Assembly (NCBI GenBank): GCA_012843025.1
Contig: DURT01000031.1
Coordinates: 1-64,000, forward strand
Length of the DNA stretch: 64,000 nucleotides
Source of the DNA: Tissierellia bacterium
Lineage (GTDB): Bacteria > Bacillota > Clostridia > Tissierellales > Sedimentibacteraceae
Direction of reading: 5' to 3'
The translations under genes and the position numbers were made by a program. Below the pieces are notes generated by a model. That model was not told the DNA's origin. It searched no databases and saw only the letters and a program-made list of their open reading frames with translations. Positions 1 to 8,704 of this stretch are shown in pieces (within the stretch, counting starts at the first letter, position 1; every line of letters begins with the position of its first letter).

Positions 1-2
1 AG

Positions 3-1628
3 AAAAATTCTGAAGTGCCAGAATTTATTGAAAAAGTAATATTTACAATGAATAGGCAAGAAGGGGACAAACTTCCGGTAAGTGCATTTAATGAACGTGA
101 AGATGGCACATTCCCATTGGGAGGAACTGCTTGGGAGAAACGTGAAATAGCAATAGAGGTTCCACTTTGGGATTCAGCTAAATGTATCCAATGTAATCAA
201 TGCTCCTTTGTATGTCCTCATGCAGTAATAAGACCTATACTTCTTACAGAAAAAGAATTAGAGCAGGCTCCCGAGGGATTTGTATCTGTTCCTGCTACAG
301 GTTTTAAAGATTTGCAATATCACTTGGCAGTATCTGCCCTTGATTGTACAGGATGTGGATCTTGTGTCAATGTGTGTCCTGCAAAGGAAAAAGCAATAAG
401 TATGAAACCATTGGCAGTTAACAGAGAAAAATATATTAAGGATTGGGAATATGTGAAAGATATTCCATCAAAAGAGATACCTACTAAGCAAGTAAAAACA
501 GTTAAAGGAAGTCAGTTTAAAAAACCTCTATTAGAATTTTCAGGAGCATGTGCAGGATGTGGAGAAACTCCATACGCAAAATTAGTTACACAATTGTTTG
601 GGGACAGAATGATGATTTCCAATGCAGCAGGATGTTCAACTGTATGGGGAGGTTCACCATCAGTATCTTATACCACTAATGAAAAGGGACATGGACCTTC
701 ATGGGGATTCTCATTATTTGAAGATAACGCAGAATACGGTTTTGGTATGTATTTAGGTGTGAAAAAAATAAGAGAAGCTACAAAACTAAAAGCAATGGAT
801 GCTCTTAATAACGACTTAAATGAAGAGTTAAGAATTGCTTTGGAAGAATGGATAGAAGGATTCGACAAATCAGAAGATACGAGAGAAAGAGCCGAAAAAT
901 TGGAAAATGCCCTTGAGAAATATAAGGGTAATGATGAACTATTAAACAGAATTTATGATAACAGAGATTACTTTGAAAAGAGATCCCATTGGATTTTCGG
1001 TGGGGACGGATGGGCATATGATATTGGATATGGCGGTTTAGACCATGTATTGGCTTCCGGTGAAAATATAAATGTACTAGTTTTTGATACTGAAGTATAT
1101 TCAAATACAGGAGGGCAATCATCTAAAGCTACTCCTACTGCTGCTATTGCAGAATTTGCTTCAAACGGTAAAAGAACAAGAAAGAAAGATTTAGGTTTAA
1201 TGGCAATGAGTTATGGATATGTTTATGTTGCACAGATAGCTATGGGTGCTGATAAAAACCAGACTCTAAAAGCTATTATTGAGGCAGAAAACTATCCAGG
1301 ACCATCACTGATAATTGCATATTGCCCATGTATTAATCATGGAATTAAAGTAGGTATGGGAAAAACACAACAGCAAGAAAAAGATGCAGTGGAAGCTGGT
1401 TACTGGACACTTTACAGATACAATCCGGAACTAGAAATAGAAGGAAAAAATCCATTTATATTAGATTCAAAAGAGCCTACAAAAGATTTCAAAGAATTCT
1501 TAATGAGTGAAGTAAGATATGCTTCATTGTATGAGACATTCCCTGCAGAAGCAGATGAATTATTCAAAAAAGCTGAAGAGGATGCTAAATTTAGATATAA
1601 AAAATATTTAAGGATGTCAAAGGAATAG
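3..1628 (+). CDS. nifJ: Pyruvate:ferredoxin (flavodoxin) oxidoreductase, C-terminal part (5' end outside window)
   Basis: The enzyme oxidises pyruvate to acetyl-CoA and CO2 and passes electrons to ferredoxin in the cytoplasm. The frame is open to the left edge, so only about the last 540 of the usual ~1170 residues are present. Counting from the GTG at 15, two 4Fe-4S clusters are ligated by C57/C60/C63 with C67 and by C111/C114/C117 with C121. The ThDP domain follows, with an ACAGCGETPY loop near residue 178, a GGDGWAYDIGYGG motif and the EVYSNTGGQ motif. Family identity is secure. A strong terminator follows at 1710-1757. The last 57 bp recur as a relic at 12304-12360 beside a GntR gene. In the window's context it is a plausible entry point for acetyl-CoA/pyruvate metabolism. 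Confidence 0.95.
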   Translation, partial: KNSEVPEFIEKVIFTMNRQEGDKLPVSAFNEREDGTFPLGGTAWEKREIAIEVPLWDSAKCIQCNQCSFVCPHAVIRPILLTEKELEQAPEGFVSVPATGFKDLQYHLAVSALDCTGCGSCVNVCPAKEKAISMKPLAVNREKYIKDWEYVKDIPSKEIPTKQVKTVKGSQFKKPLLEFSGACAGCGETPYAKLVTQLFGDRMMISNAAGCSTVWGGSPSVSYTTNEKGHGPSWGFSLFEDNAEYGFGMYLGVKKIREATKLKAMDALNNDLNEELRIALEEWIEGFDKSEDTRERAEKLENALEKYKGNDELLNRIYDNRDYFEKRSHWIFGGDGWAYDIGYGGLDHVLASGENINVLVFDTEVYSNTGGQSSKATPTAAIAEFASNGKRTRKKDLGLMAMSYGYVYVAQIAMGADKNQTLKAIIEAENYPGPSLIIAYCPCINHGIKVGMGKTQQQEKDAVEAGYWTLYRYNPELEIEGKNPFILDSKEPTKDFKEFLMSEVRYASLYETFPAEADELFKKAEEDAKFRYKKYLRMSKE

Positions 1629-1656
1629 TTGCAAATATAAAACGGTAAAATACAAA

Positions 1657-1681
1657 GCATCTATTATTGCCAAGTGGTCTT
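1657..1681 (-). pseudogene. Fragment of a GntR-family regulator gene
   Basis: These 25 bases match 24 of 25 bases at 12512-12536, inside the intact GntR gene on the minus strand. Read on the minus strand both encode DHLAIIDA, and the one difference is a silent Leu change (TTA to TTG). The bases just before it (about 1629-1655) match the sequence after the PFOR relic at 12361-12387. This is therefore a deletion scar of a PFOR/GntR junction and not a gene. Confidence 0.75.
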
Positions 1682-1709
1682 AATCCCATATTTAACACTT
1701 TTAAACAAT

Positions 1710-1757
1710 AAGGTCTAATTATCATTGAAAAATCAATGAAATTAGACCTTTTGTTTT
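1710..1757 (+). terminator. Intrinsic terminator after the PFOR gene
   Basis: An 11-bp arm (1710-1720) and a 7-bp arm (1722-1728), separated by one bulged A, pair perfectly with 1733-1739 and 1740-1750 across an AAAA loop. TTGTTTTT follows. This is a long, textbook rho-independent terminator. Confidence 0.9.
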
Positions 1758-2048
1758 TAAAAAGAAAGTGCACAATGAATATATTTTTTTATCCTATTAA
1801 AAATTTTCATTTCTTTTAAGCTCCAATAAGACGATTTGATTGGGCTATGGTCTTTTACATGGCCATATTGTTTCATACCATCCTCTTGTTCAATCCAAAC
1901 TAATAATTCCTACAGTCATAGTAAAGGATTTGTAGGATAAAAATATATTATGGTTAACGATGTACAAATAATTCCCTATTAAAAATTTCCTAGTTATATA
2001 GAGAAGTTCTATTAATACTATATAAAATAAGTATTAGACATATAGATA
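1758..2048. other. AT-rich intergenic stretch
   Basis: No gene with a start and ribosome binding site is visible here. One minus-strand frame is open for about 48 codons (about 1911 down to 1768) without a start. An imperfect regulatory inverted repeat lies at 2014-2035 (AATACT, ten bases, AGTATT) just upstream of the promoter of the catabolic island. Confidence 0.5.
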
Positions 2049-2077
2049 TTACTAATTTAAAATGATATTAGTATAAT
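2049..2077 (+). promoter_or_regulatory. Candidate promoter and operator of the TRAP/ThDP catabolic operon
   Basis: TTACTA at 2049-2054 and TATAAT at 2072-2077 are 17 bp apart. The promoter is covered by the inverted repeat TACTAAT (2050-2056) and ATTAGTA (2067-2073). A perfect 12-bp palindrome, TATGCATGCATA, follows at 2080-2091. The symmetry and position fit binding by a LysR-type regulator, perhaps the one at 11259-12134. That link is inference. Confidence 0.45.
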
Positions 2078-2115
2078 AATATGCATGCATAAATAACATT
2101 GAAAGGAGTGACGGC

Positions 2116-3027
2116 TTGAAACTTCCATCAAAGGTAAGACTATGTGAGGTAGGTTTGAGAGATGGGTTGCAAAATGAACCTAAGATTTTAACTACATCAG
2201 AAAAGTTAAAACTTGCAGAGGGTTTAATAGATGCAGGTTTTAAGGTAATTGAATTAGGATCATTTATGAGTCCTGCAGCAGTTCCACAGATGGCCGACAC
2301 GGACGAACTATATAGACACCTTAATAATATTAAAGGTGTGGAGCTTCGTGCACTTGTAGCCAATAGAAAGGGAGTGGAAAGGGCAATAAATTGCGGGTGT
2401 CGTAAAATTAAGTTGAATGTTTCAGCCAGTAAAGGGCATAATCTTGCAAATATAAATAAAACTCCGGAGGAAACTGTGGCTGCATTTAGTGAAAACGTTG
2501 ACCTTGCTTTAAAAAACGGTCTTGAAGTTTCAGGTTCGATATCCATGCCATTCGGATCTCCTTGGGAGGGATTAATTCCTATTAAGGATGTAGAAGAAAT
2601 TGTTCAGGCTTATTTAAGAGTAGGAATAAATGAAATTTCACTTTCAGATGCTGCAGGTGTGGCTACACCAAGGCAGGTTTATGACATATGCTGTTCAATG
2701 CAAGAAAAATATCCCGAAGTAAAATGGTGGCTGCACTTTCACAATACTAGGGGAATGGCTATGGCTAATATCCTAGCTTCAATGGAAGCTGGAATAACAA
2801 ATTTTGATACATCCCTTGGCGGTTTTGGGGGTTGTCCTTTTGTTCCTGGAGCAACGGGTAATATATCTTCTGAAGATGTTGTTCATATGATGGATGAAAT
2901 GGGAATAGAAACGGGAATTGATATACAAAAACTTATTGAACTTTCAAGAAATTTGCAGGCTATGCTTGGTCGTGAGGGAGATTCATATATTTTGAAAGCA
3001 GGTAGAACTAAGGATTTATTTAATTAA
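2116..3027 (+). CDS. HMG-CoA lyase-like (HMGL) enzyme
   Basis: This is a cytoplasmic DRE-TIM metallolyase that cleaves a 3-hydroxyacyl-CoA to acetyl-CoA (or a related CoA ester) and a keto compound. It has 303 residues, the family's normal length. It begins with the EVGLRDGLQNE signature, which holds the metal-binding Asp and catalytic Arg. It has an LHFHNTRG metal site and the lyase loop GGFGGCPFVPGATGN with its catalytic Cys. The start is TTG, with GAAAGGAG ten bases upstream. It is the first gene of an operon with an acylating aldehyde dehydrogenase, a ThDP enzyme and a TRAP transporter. The context suggests degradation of a carbon source instead of leucine or ketone-body metabolism. The exact acyl-CoA is unknown. 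Confidence 0.85.
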   Translation: MKLPSKVRLCEVGLRDGLQNEPKILTTSEKLKLAEGLIDAGFKVIELGSFMSPAAVPQMADTDELYRHLNNIKGVELRALVANRKGVERAINCGCRKIKLNVSASKGHNLANINKTPEETVAAFSENVDLALKNGLEVSGSISMPFGSPWEGLIPIKDVEEIVQAYLRVGINEISLSDAAGVATPRQVYDICCSMQEKYPEVKWWLHFHNTRGMAMANILASMEAGITNFDTSLGGFGGCPFVPGATGNISSEDVVHMMDEMGIETGIDIQKLIELSRNLQAMLGREGDSYILKAGRTKDLFN

Positions 3028-3084
3028 TGTTTTTAATACTTTCGTGAAAACGTTTGATTAAATATGTATTACCAGGAGGAAAAA

Positions 3085-4560
3085 ATGAGCAGAATGAGTT
3101 CTATGGAAGAGGTTTATGCAAAACTTAACCAAGATCAAATTGATGAAATTGAAGAAAAATTTGCTAAAGCTGATGCTGCACAAAAAATTTTTGAAAAATG
3201 GAATCAAGAAGAAATTGATAGGACAATTAGGGCTATCGCATGGAAAGTAGCCAATACACAAACTTTTAAAGAATTAGTTAAGATGAGCATCGAGGAAAGT
3301 AAAATGGGAGACCCCATAAGTAGAGAAAATAAAAAGTATAAAATAAGGGGTGTATTACGTGATGCTCTCAGACAAAAAAGTGTAGGTATCATTGAAGAAA
3401 TTCCTGAGAAAGGAATTGTAAAATACGCAAAACCAGTTGGGGTAATAGCATGTGTTATACCTGCAACTAACCCGGATTTAACACCTGCTGGGAATGCTAT
3501 ATATGCTCTAAAGGCAAGGAATGCAATAATATTTTCTCCTCACCCCAGAGCAGTGAAAACCGGGGGTAGGACGGTTGAACTGATGAGGGAAGGCTTAAGA
3601 CAGGTAGGAGCTCCTGAGGATTTAATTCAAATATTGGGACAGGGAAAAGCTAAGATAAACAAAGCCATGTCAGAAGCTTTAAATACGAAATGTGATTTGG
3701 TAATTGCAACCGGCGGCCAAGGTGTAGTAAGAAGAGCATATCACTCTGGTACACCAGCTTATGGAGTGGGAGCTGGAAATGCTACCATGATATGGGATGA
3801 AACAGCCAAGGATGAAATAAAAAAAGCAGCATACAATACCATGATTTCCAAAACATCAGATTTTGGATCAGGATGTTCTGCAGACGGCAATATTATTATT
3901 CATGAAAGTATTTTTGAAGAAGGTATAAATGCCTTAGTAGAAGTGGGCGGATATTTATTAAATGAAAGTGAGCAGGAAAGAATTAAAAAAATAATGTGGG
4001 ATGAAGAATGCCACCGTTTGCCTGATTCAGTAGCTCAATCACCACAAACTATGGCTAAGCTTGCAGGATTTGAAATACCTCAAGATAGAAAATTCCTAAT
4101 AGCAATGGGAACAGGAAGATACACATCAAATTACGAAGATGTGTGGTGTCGTGAAAAATTAACAACACTTTTGGCTGTTCATAAATATGAAGGTGAATTT
4201 CAAAATGCAATTAATATAGTCAAAGCCATTCACGAAGTAGGGGGAAAGGGTCACAGTGTGGGCATATATTCATACGATGAGGATCATATTCACCAACTTG
4301 CCCTAGAAGCCCAGGTTGGCAGAATAATGGTTAGACAACCTCAATCAAAATCAAATGCCGGCTCTTTTACTAACGGTATGCCCATGACATCGAGTTTAGG
4401 ATGTGGTACATGGGGAGGAAATGCAACATCAGAAAATGTTCATTTACGTCATTATATGAATTTTACTTGGGTTTCTAAGGAAATATCTGAGGACAGACCT
4501 ACTGATGAAGAATTATTCGGAGAGTTTTATGAACCTGAAAAAGAAGGAAAAAGGAGGTAA
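3085..4560 (+). CDS. CoA-acylating aldehyde dehydrogenase
   Basis: This enzyme oxidises an aldehyde to an acyl-CoA with NAD(P) and CoA. It has 491 residues from the ATG at 3085, which is preceded by AGGAGG at the right distance. An in-frame ATG at 3064 lacks such a site. The Rossmann-type IPATNPDLTPAGNA region is near residue 125. The nucleophile is probably C264 in SDFGSGCSADGN, the position of the catalytic Cys in AdhE, PduP and SauS-type acylating enzymes. It could be a sulfoacetaldehyde dehydrogenase relative, but no sulfonate genes are nearby. It probably works with the ThDP lyase encoded next, six bases downstream, whose product could be the aldehyde. Confidence 0.85.
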   Translation: MSRMSSMEEVYAKLNQDQIDEIEEKFAKADAAQKIFEKWNQEEIDRTIRAIAWKVANTQTFKELVKMSIEESKMGDPISRENKKYKIRGVLRDALRQKSVGIIEEIPEKGIVKYAKPVGVIACVIPATNPDLTPAGNAIYALKARNAIIFSPHPRAVKTGGRTVELMREGLRQVGAPEDLIQILGQGKAKINKAMSEALNTKCDLVIATGGQGVVRRAYHSGTPAYGVGAGNATMIWDETAKDEIKKAAYNTMISKTSDFGSGCSADGNIIIHESIFEEGINALVEVGGYLLNESEQERIKKIMWDEECHRLPDSVAQSPQTMAKLAGFEIPQDRKFLIAMGTGRYTSNYEDVWCREKLTTLLAVHKYEGEFQNAINIVKAIHEVGGKGHSVGIYSYDEDHIHQLALEAQVGRIMVRQPQSKSNAGSFTNGMPMTSSLGCGTWGGNATSENVHLRHYMNFTWVSKEISEDRPTDEELFGEFYEPEKEGKRR

Positions 4561-4565
4561 TATAC

Positions 4566-6383
4566 TTGAAAAGATTAGTTTCAGAACAAATGGTAGAATA
4601 TCTTGAGAGACGCAATGTAGAATACATATTTGGTTTATGCGGTCATACGGTAATTGGATTTTTGGCTGCATTGTCAAAAAGCAAAAAACTTAAGTATATA
4701 TCATTTAGGAATGAGCAGCTTGCTGCTATGGCTGCTGACGGCTATGCAAGAATCAAAAAAAAGGCGGGAGTTGTTCTTTGCCATTTAGGACCAGGTTTGA
4801 CAAATACCGTAACTGGAGTTGCTAATGCCTCCTTTGATTCGATACCCATGGTTGTTATTGCAGGTGATGTTCCAAGATATTATTACGGAAAACATCCTCA
4901 TCAAGAGGTTAATCTACACTCAGATGCATCTCAATATGAAATACTTAAACCAATTGTAAAAAGAGCTTGGAGAATTGATGATGCAGAAGCACTGCCTGAA
5001 ATTTTGGATAAGGCCTTCAGGCTTGCAGAAAGTGGGAGGCCAGGACCAGTGCTTTTATCAATTCCCATGGACGTGTTTTCTACGAAAATAGATGAAGAAT
5101 TATTTAACCGTACCTTTAAAGATAGTACTGAAACTGTAAAGCCAGCACTGGCGCCTTCTGCTGCCAAAGCAATAGCTAAAAAACTTATAGAGGCCAAAAA
5201 TCCTGTTATTCATGCAGGAGGAGGAGTACTTTTGGCAGGCGCATCAGAGGAACTAAGGGAGTTGGTAGAATTTTTGGATATTCCTGTTTCAAGAACTCTT
5301 ATGGGGCAGGGATGTATGTCAGATACCCATCCCTTAATGCTAGGTCAAACCGGATTCTGGGGTCTTGAGTTTACTCACAAATTTACTGCAAATGCTGATG
5401 TAATACTTGGTTTAGGTACACGATTTGCAGAAGCAGACAGTTCAAGCTGGTATCCAGGTGTTACTTTTGATATGAATAAAACAGAATTTTTGCAGATAGA
5501 TATCGATCCTGCAGAAATAGGTAGGAATTATCCTGTATCAATCGGTGCCATAGCTGATTTAAAGCTTGCTTTAGCTCAAATTCTTGAAGAGGCTAAAGCC
5601 TTGGTACCAGAAGGTATTAAAAGACCAGGCTTAAGAGAAATGATTAAAACCAATCGTGATGAGTTTAGGAAGTCTAATATTGAAATTTCTTCAGATGGAA
5701 GATTTCCAATGACACCTCAAAGGATTTTAAAAGATGTTAAATCGGTTATACCGGAAGATGCCATTATTTTTACAGATGTAGGCTGGAATAAAAATGGAGT
5801 TGCCCAACAATTTGATATAACTATACCAGGAACTATCCACCACAGTTCTGGATTGGCAACGATGGGATTCGGTGGCTCAGCACTAATAGGCGGCAAGCTT
5901 GCAGCACCGGATAAGGTTGTATTGACCCTTGTGGGAGACGGAGGGTTTGGAGTTAATCCGGGAGCATTAGCAACAGCAGTTGAGCAAAATATTCCTGTAG
6001 TGTGGGTGGTTATGAACAATTCTGCATTTGGAACAATTGCGGGATTAGAATATTCAAATTATCAAACTAAATTCGGAACAGTATTTACAACACCGGACGG
6101 TAAACCTTATTCGCCTAATTGGGCAGAGGTCGCTAAAGCTTATGGGGTTGATGCTGTTAGAATAGAATCCGCAGATCAATTTAAACCGGAACTGGAAAAA
6201 GCAATTAATTGCAATAAGCCTTATTTGTTGGATGTACCAATGGAAAATATTGCAGTCCCCACACCTGGAACCTGGAACATAAATGATATATATAACCCTA
6301 AGGAAGGTGTTGTCAACGGAAAATTGGTTAAGAATGAAAAAGGAGAATACATACTTCCAAATCATTCTGGGTCCCATAAATAA
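4566..6383 (+). CDS. ThDP-dependent enzyme of the acetolactate synthase/pyruvate oxidase superfamily
   Basis: This is a 605-residue enzyme with the three-domain order of the superfamily. The N-terminal PYR domain carries the activating Glu, E50, in SFRNEQLAAMAADGYAR. The central domain is followed by a PP domain with the ThDP/Mg motif that starts GDGGFG and ends MNNSAFG. The start is TTG at 4566, eight bases after AGGAGG inside the previous stop region. Relatives include acetolactate synthase, glyoxylate carboligase, IolD and cyclohexane-1,2-dione hydrolase. The context has an acylating aldehyde dehydrogenase, a shikimate-dehydrogenase-like enzyme and a TRAP importer, with no ilvN or ilvC. 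This argues for a catabolic C-C cleaving or ring-opening role, which is inference. Confidence 0.8.
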   Translation: MKRLVSEQMVEYLERRNVEYIFGLCGHTVIGFLAALSKSKKLKYISFRNEQLAAMAADGYARIKKKAGVVLCHLGPGLTNTVTGVANASFDSIPMVVIAGDVPRYYYGKHPHQEVNLHSDASQYEILKPIVKRAWRIDDAEALPEILDKAFRLAESGRPGPVLLSIPMDVFSTKIDEELFNRTFKDSTETVKPALAPSAAKAIAKKLIEAKNPVIHAGGGVLLAGASEELRELVEFLDIPVSRTLMGQGCMSDTHPLMLGQTGFWGLEFTHKFTANADVILGLGTRFAEADSSSWYPGVTFDMNKTEFLQIDIDPAEIGRNYPVSIGAIADLKLALAQILEEAKALVPEGIKRPGLREMIKTNRDEFRKSNIEISSDGRFPMTPQRILKDVKSVIPEDAIIFTDVGWNKNGVAQQFDITIPGTIHHSSGLATMGFGGSALIGGKLAAPDKVVLTLVGDGGFGVNPGALATAVEQNIPVVWVVMNNSAFGTIAGLEYSNYQTKFGTVFTTPDGKPYSPNWAEVAKAYGVDAVRIESADQFKPELEKAINCNKPYLLDVPMENIAVPTPGTWNINDIYNPKEGVVNGKLVKNEKGEYILPNHSGSHK

Positions 6384-6404
6384 ATATTATTAAAGGAGGA
6401 TAAT

Positions 6405-7250
6405 ATGGCAAGGAAATTTTCGCTTGCTTACCTGACCATACCTGGAACTAATCCGGTTGATCAGATAAGAATTGCTGCTGAAGCAGGATATGATTTCGTC
6501 AGTTTAAGACCAATTCCTATGCATCTTCCAAATGAACCTTTGTTTCAATTTGATATGGACAAAAAATTATTCAATAATATAAGAGGTGCATTGGAACAAT
6601 ATGACATAAAGCTTATGGATATTGAACTTGCACGAGTTAGAGAGGACTTGAAAGTTGAAGATTATGAATCTGCATTTGCAGCAGGAGCCGAGCTTGGGGC
6701 AACAGATGTGCTATCAAGTATTTGGACTAAGGATAAGGAATTCGCTTACAAGGAGTTTGAGAAAATTTGTGATTTAGCTTTCAAATATAATTTAAAAGTT
6801 AATCTTGAATTTGTAACATTCTCAGGAGTTCCTGGTCTTAAGGAAGCTTTAGAGGTTCTTGATAAAGTGAGCAGGCCTAATGCATATTTAATGGTAGACA
6901 CACTCCACGCACATAGATCAATGGTTAGCCCTGAAGATTTAGCCAAGGTTGACAGAAATAAATTTGGTTTTATCCATCTTTGTGATGGGCCTGGGGAAAT
7001 TCCATCTTTGGAGGATCCCTCCATGATTGGTGTTGCTAGAGAAGGAAGGTTGTACCCAGGAGAAGGGGAAATTGACCTTAAGGGTATGCTTTTAGCCATG
7101 CCTGAAAATCCAATATCTATAGAACTTCCTAATTCTAAGGAAATAGAAGTTAGAGGAGCAGCAGGGCATGCTGAAAGGTGCTTAATTACGGCTAAAGAAT
7201 TATTAGTCAATATAGCTGAAGAGGAGGATGTGGAATGCCAGTTAGCATAA
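6405..7250 (+). CDS. TIM-barrel sugar isomerase/epimerase-type enzyme (AP endonuclease 2 superfamily)
   Basis: This 281-residue protein has the xylose-isomerase-like TIM-barrel pattern. It includes an AGYDFVSLRP strand near residue 28, NLEFVTFSGV, a VDTLHAHRS metal/substrate loop and HLCDGPGEIP. The superfamily holds sugar isomerases, epimerases, inosose dehydratase (IolE) and 3-dehydroshikimate dehydratase. The start has AAAGGAGG upstream. The gene overlaps the shikimate-dehydrogenase-like gene by 16 bases, so the two are translationally coupled. This raises the chance that it acts on a dehydroshikimate-like or inosose-like ring compound. Sequence alone does not decide between these. Confidence 0.75.
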   Translation: MARKFSLAYLTIPGTNPVDQIRIAAEAGYDFVSLRPIPMHLPNEPLFQFDMDKKLFNNIRGALEQYDIKLMDIELARVREDLKVEDYESAFAAGAELGATDVLSSIWTKDKEFAYKEFEKICDLAFKYNLKVNLEFVTFSGVPGLKEALEVLDKVSRPNAYLMVDTLHAHRSMVSPEDLAKVDRNKFGFIHLCDGPGEIPSLEDPSMIGVAREGRLYPGEGEIDLKGMLLAMPENPISIELPNSKEIEVRGAAGHAERCLITAKELLVNIAEEEDVECQLA

Positions 7251-8107
7251 AAACAAAAATGGTTGCATTACTTGGAAAACCTTTGTCTCAGTCCTATGCT
7301 GCAAGGATGCAAAATGCAGCTTATAGAGCTACGGGAATTGACATGGTGTACTTCTATTCAGAAGTAGAAAATGATCATCTTCCTGATGTGGTAAATGGAA
7401 TAAGGTATATGAATTTTGCAGGCTTTGCGGTTACAAAGCCAAACAAGGTTGAAGTTATGAAATATGTTGATGAAAAGGATCCCCTTTGTGAAAAGATGAA
7501 TGCAAGTAATACGGTTGTTATATTACCCGGTGGCAAGCTTAAAGCTTATAATACAGATGGGATAGGATTTATCAGAGCATTGAAAGAAGAAAAGCCCAAT
7601 ATAAATATTGAGAATTCGACATTTTTCTGTATAGGTGCTGGAGGTGCGGGAAGAGCAATAAGCAGTGCATTAGCTTATTACGGTGCTAAAAAAATTTATA
7701 TTACAAACAGAACTTTGTCAAAGGCGGAGACGTTAGTTGATGACATAAATCGAAATTTTGCACCGGTTGCCGAGTTGGTTGATCTTGGGGATACAGTTCT
7801 TTTAAAAGAAAAGATTAAAGAGTCAGATGTTGTTATGAATAATACAGGACTTGGAATGATTTCAAGCCTTGATGAAACACCTATTCCAAAGGAGTACCTA
7901 CGTTCCGGGCAATTATGCTTTGATGCAACCTATAATCCCGCAAAAACGCGTTTTCTAATAGAAGCTGAAGAAATGGGATGCAGCATAATGAATGGTTTAG
8001 GTATGTCATTATATCAAGGTGCTGAGCAGATTGAACTTTGGAGTGGAAAAGCTGCACCAATTGAAGCAATGCGTCAGGAGCTTATGGATATCATTTCAGG
8101 GAAATAA
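7235..8107 (+). CDS. Shikimate/quinate dehydrogenase-like enzyme
   Basis: This 290-residue NAD(P)-dependent dehydrogenase belongs to the AroE/YdiB family. The N-terminal substrate domain has GKPLSQSYAARMQN and GFAVTKPNK with the catalytic Lys. A YNTDGIGF motif carries the catalytic Asp. The nucleotide-binding loop GAGGAGRAISSAL is followed by ITNRT. No other aromatic amino acid pathway gene is near. The gene sits between a TIM-barrel enzyme and a TRAP transporter. A catabolic quinate-, shikimate- or cyclitol-type role is therefore more likely than chorismate synthesis. The upstream gene overlaps its start by 16 bases. Confidence 0.8.
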   Translation: MPVSIKTKMVALLGKPLSQSYAARMQNAAYRATGIDMVYFYSEVENDHLPDVVNGIRYMNFAGFAVTKPNKVEVMKYVDEKDPLCEKMNASNTVVILPGGKLKAYNTDGIGFIRALKEEKPNINIENSTFFCIGAGGAGRAISSALAYYGAKKIYITNRTLSKAETLVDDINRNFAPVAELVDLGDTVLLKEKIKESDVVMNNTGLGMISSLDETPIPKEYLRSGQLCFDATYNPAKTRFLIEAEEMGCSIMNGLGMSLYQGAEQIELWSGKAAPIEAMRQELMDIISGK

Positions 8108-8146
8108 GGAAGAGCAATAGAATTCCAATAAATGGAGGAAATGAAA

Positions 8147-8704
8147 ATGTCGGTAATAAAATGGTTGGATGAGCATTTTGAAGAAGCAATTATGGTGATT
8201 CTGCTAATACTTATATCCTGTGTAATGATGGCTCAAATAATTGCTCGAAATATTTTTAATTCAATGACCTGGCCTGAGGAGTTTTCAAGATATTGTTATA
8301 TTTGGTCTGTATTTTTGTCACTAGGATATACTATTAAAAAAGGCAATATGCTGAAGGTTGGAATTGTAATGGATTTATTGCCTCCTAAGTTGAGAAAAGC
8401 AATAGAGATTGTGGTAAATATAATTATTTTAGCAATATGTGTGGTCTTTTTTAGAAATTCAATTATATATACAGGTATAGTACGTTCAACTGGACAGATT
8501 TCGCCTGCAATGCACTTACCCATGTGGATAATGTATTCAGCAACTGTTCTAGGATTTGGAATGGCTTCAATAAGAACATTTCAGGAAATAATCAGCAACA
8601 TAAAGAATTTTAACGTAAAATCTGAAACAACAATTGAGGCTACTATTAAAGAGGCTAGAGAAGAAGTAGAAACTACTGGAGTTATTCTAGGGGGTGAAAA
8701 GTAA
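8147..8704 (+). CDS. dctQ: TRAP transporter small membrane subunit (DctQ)
   Basis: This 185-residue protein has four predicted membrane helices (near residues 12-35, 45-65, 88-108 and 125-145) and the family's WPEEFSRYCYIWSVF pattern. It pairs with DctM in Na+- or H+-driven uptake of organic acids. I chose ATG 8147, seven bases after GGAGGA. ATGs at 8132 and 8141 overlap that site or lie too close to it. The C-terminal tail after residue 150 is hydrophilic. The stop overlaps the dctM start by one base. Confidence 0.9.
   Translation: MSVIKWLDEHFEEAIMVILLILISCVMMAQIIARNIFNSMTWPEEFSRYCYIWSVFLSLGYTIKKGNMLKVGIVMDLLPPKLRKAIEIVVNIIILAICVVFFRNSIIYTGIVRSTGQISPAMHLPMWIMYSATVLGFGMASIRTFQEIISNIKNFNVKSETTIEATIKEAREEVETTGVILGGEK

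Noticed and set aside
1768-1911. Minus-strand frame open for about 48 codons downstream of the PFOR gene
   Set aside because: It has no start codon, no ribosome site and no family resemblance, and the stretch is AT-rich intergenic DNA.
6405-8107. Biosynthetic aroE/aroD-type shikimate pathway genes
   Set aside because: No other chorismate genes adjoin, and the surrounding operon is catabolic with a TRAP transporter.
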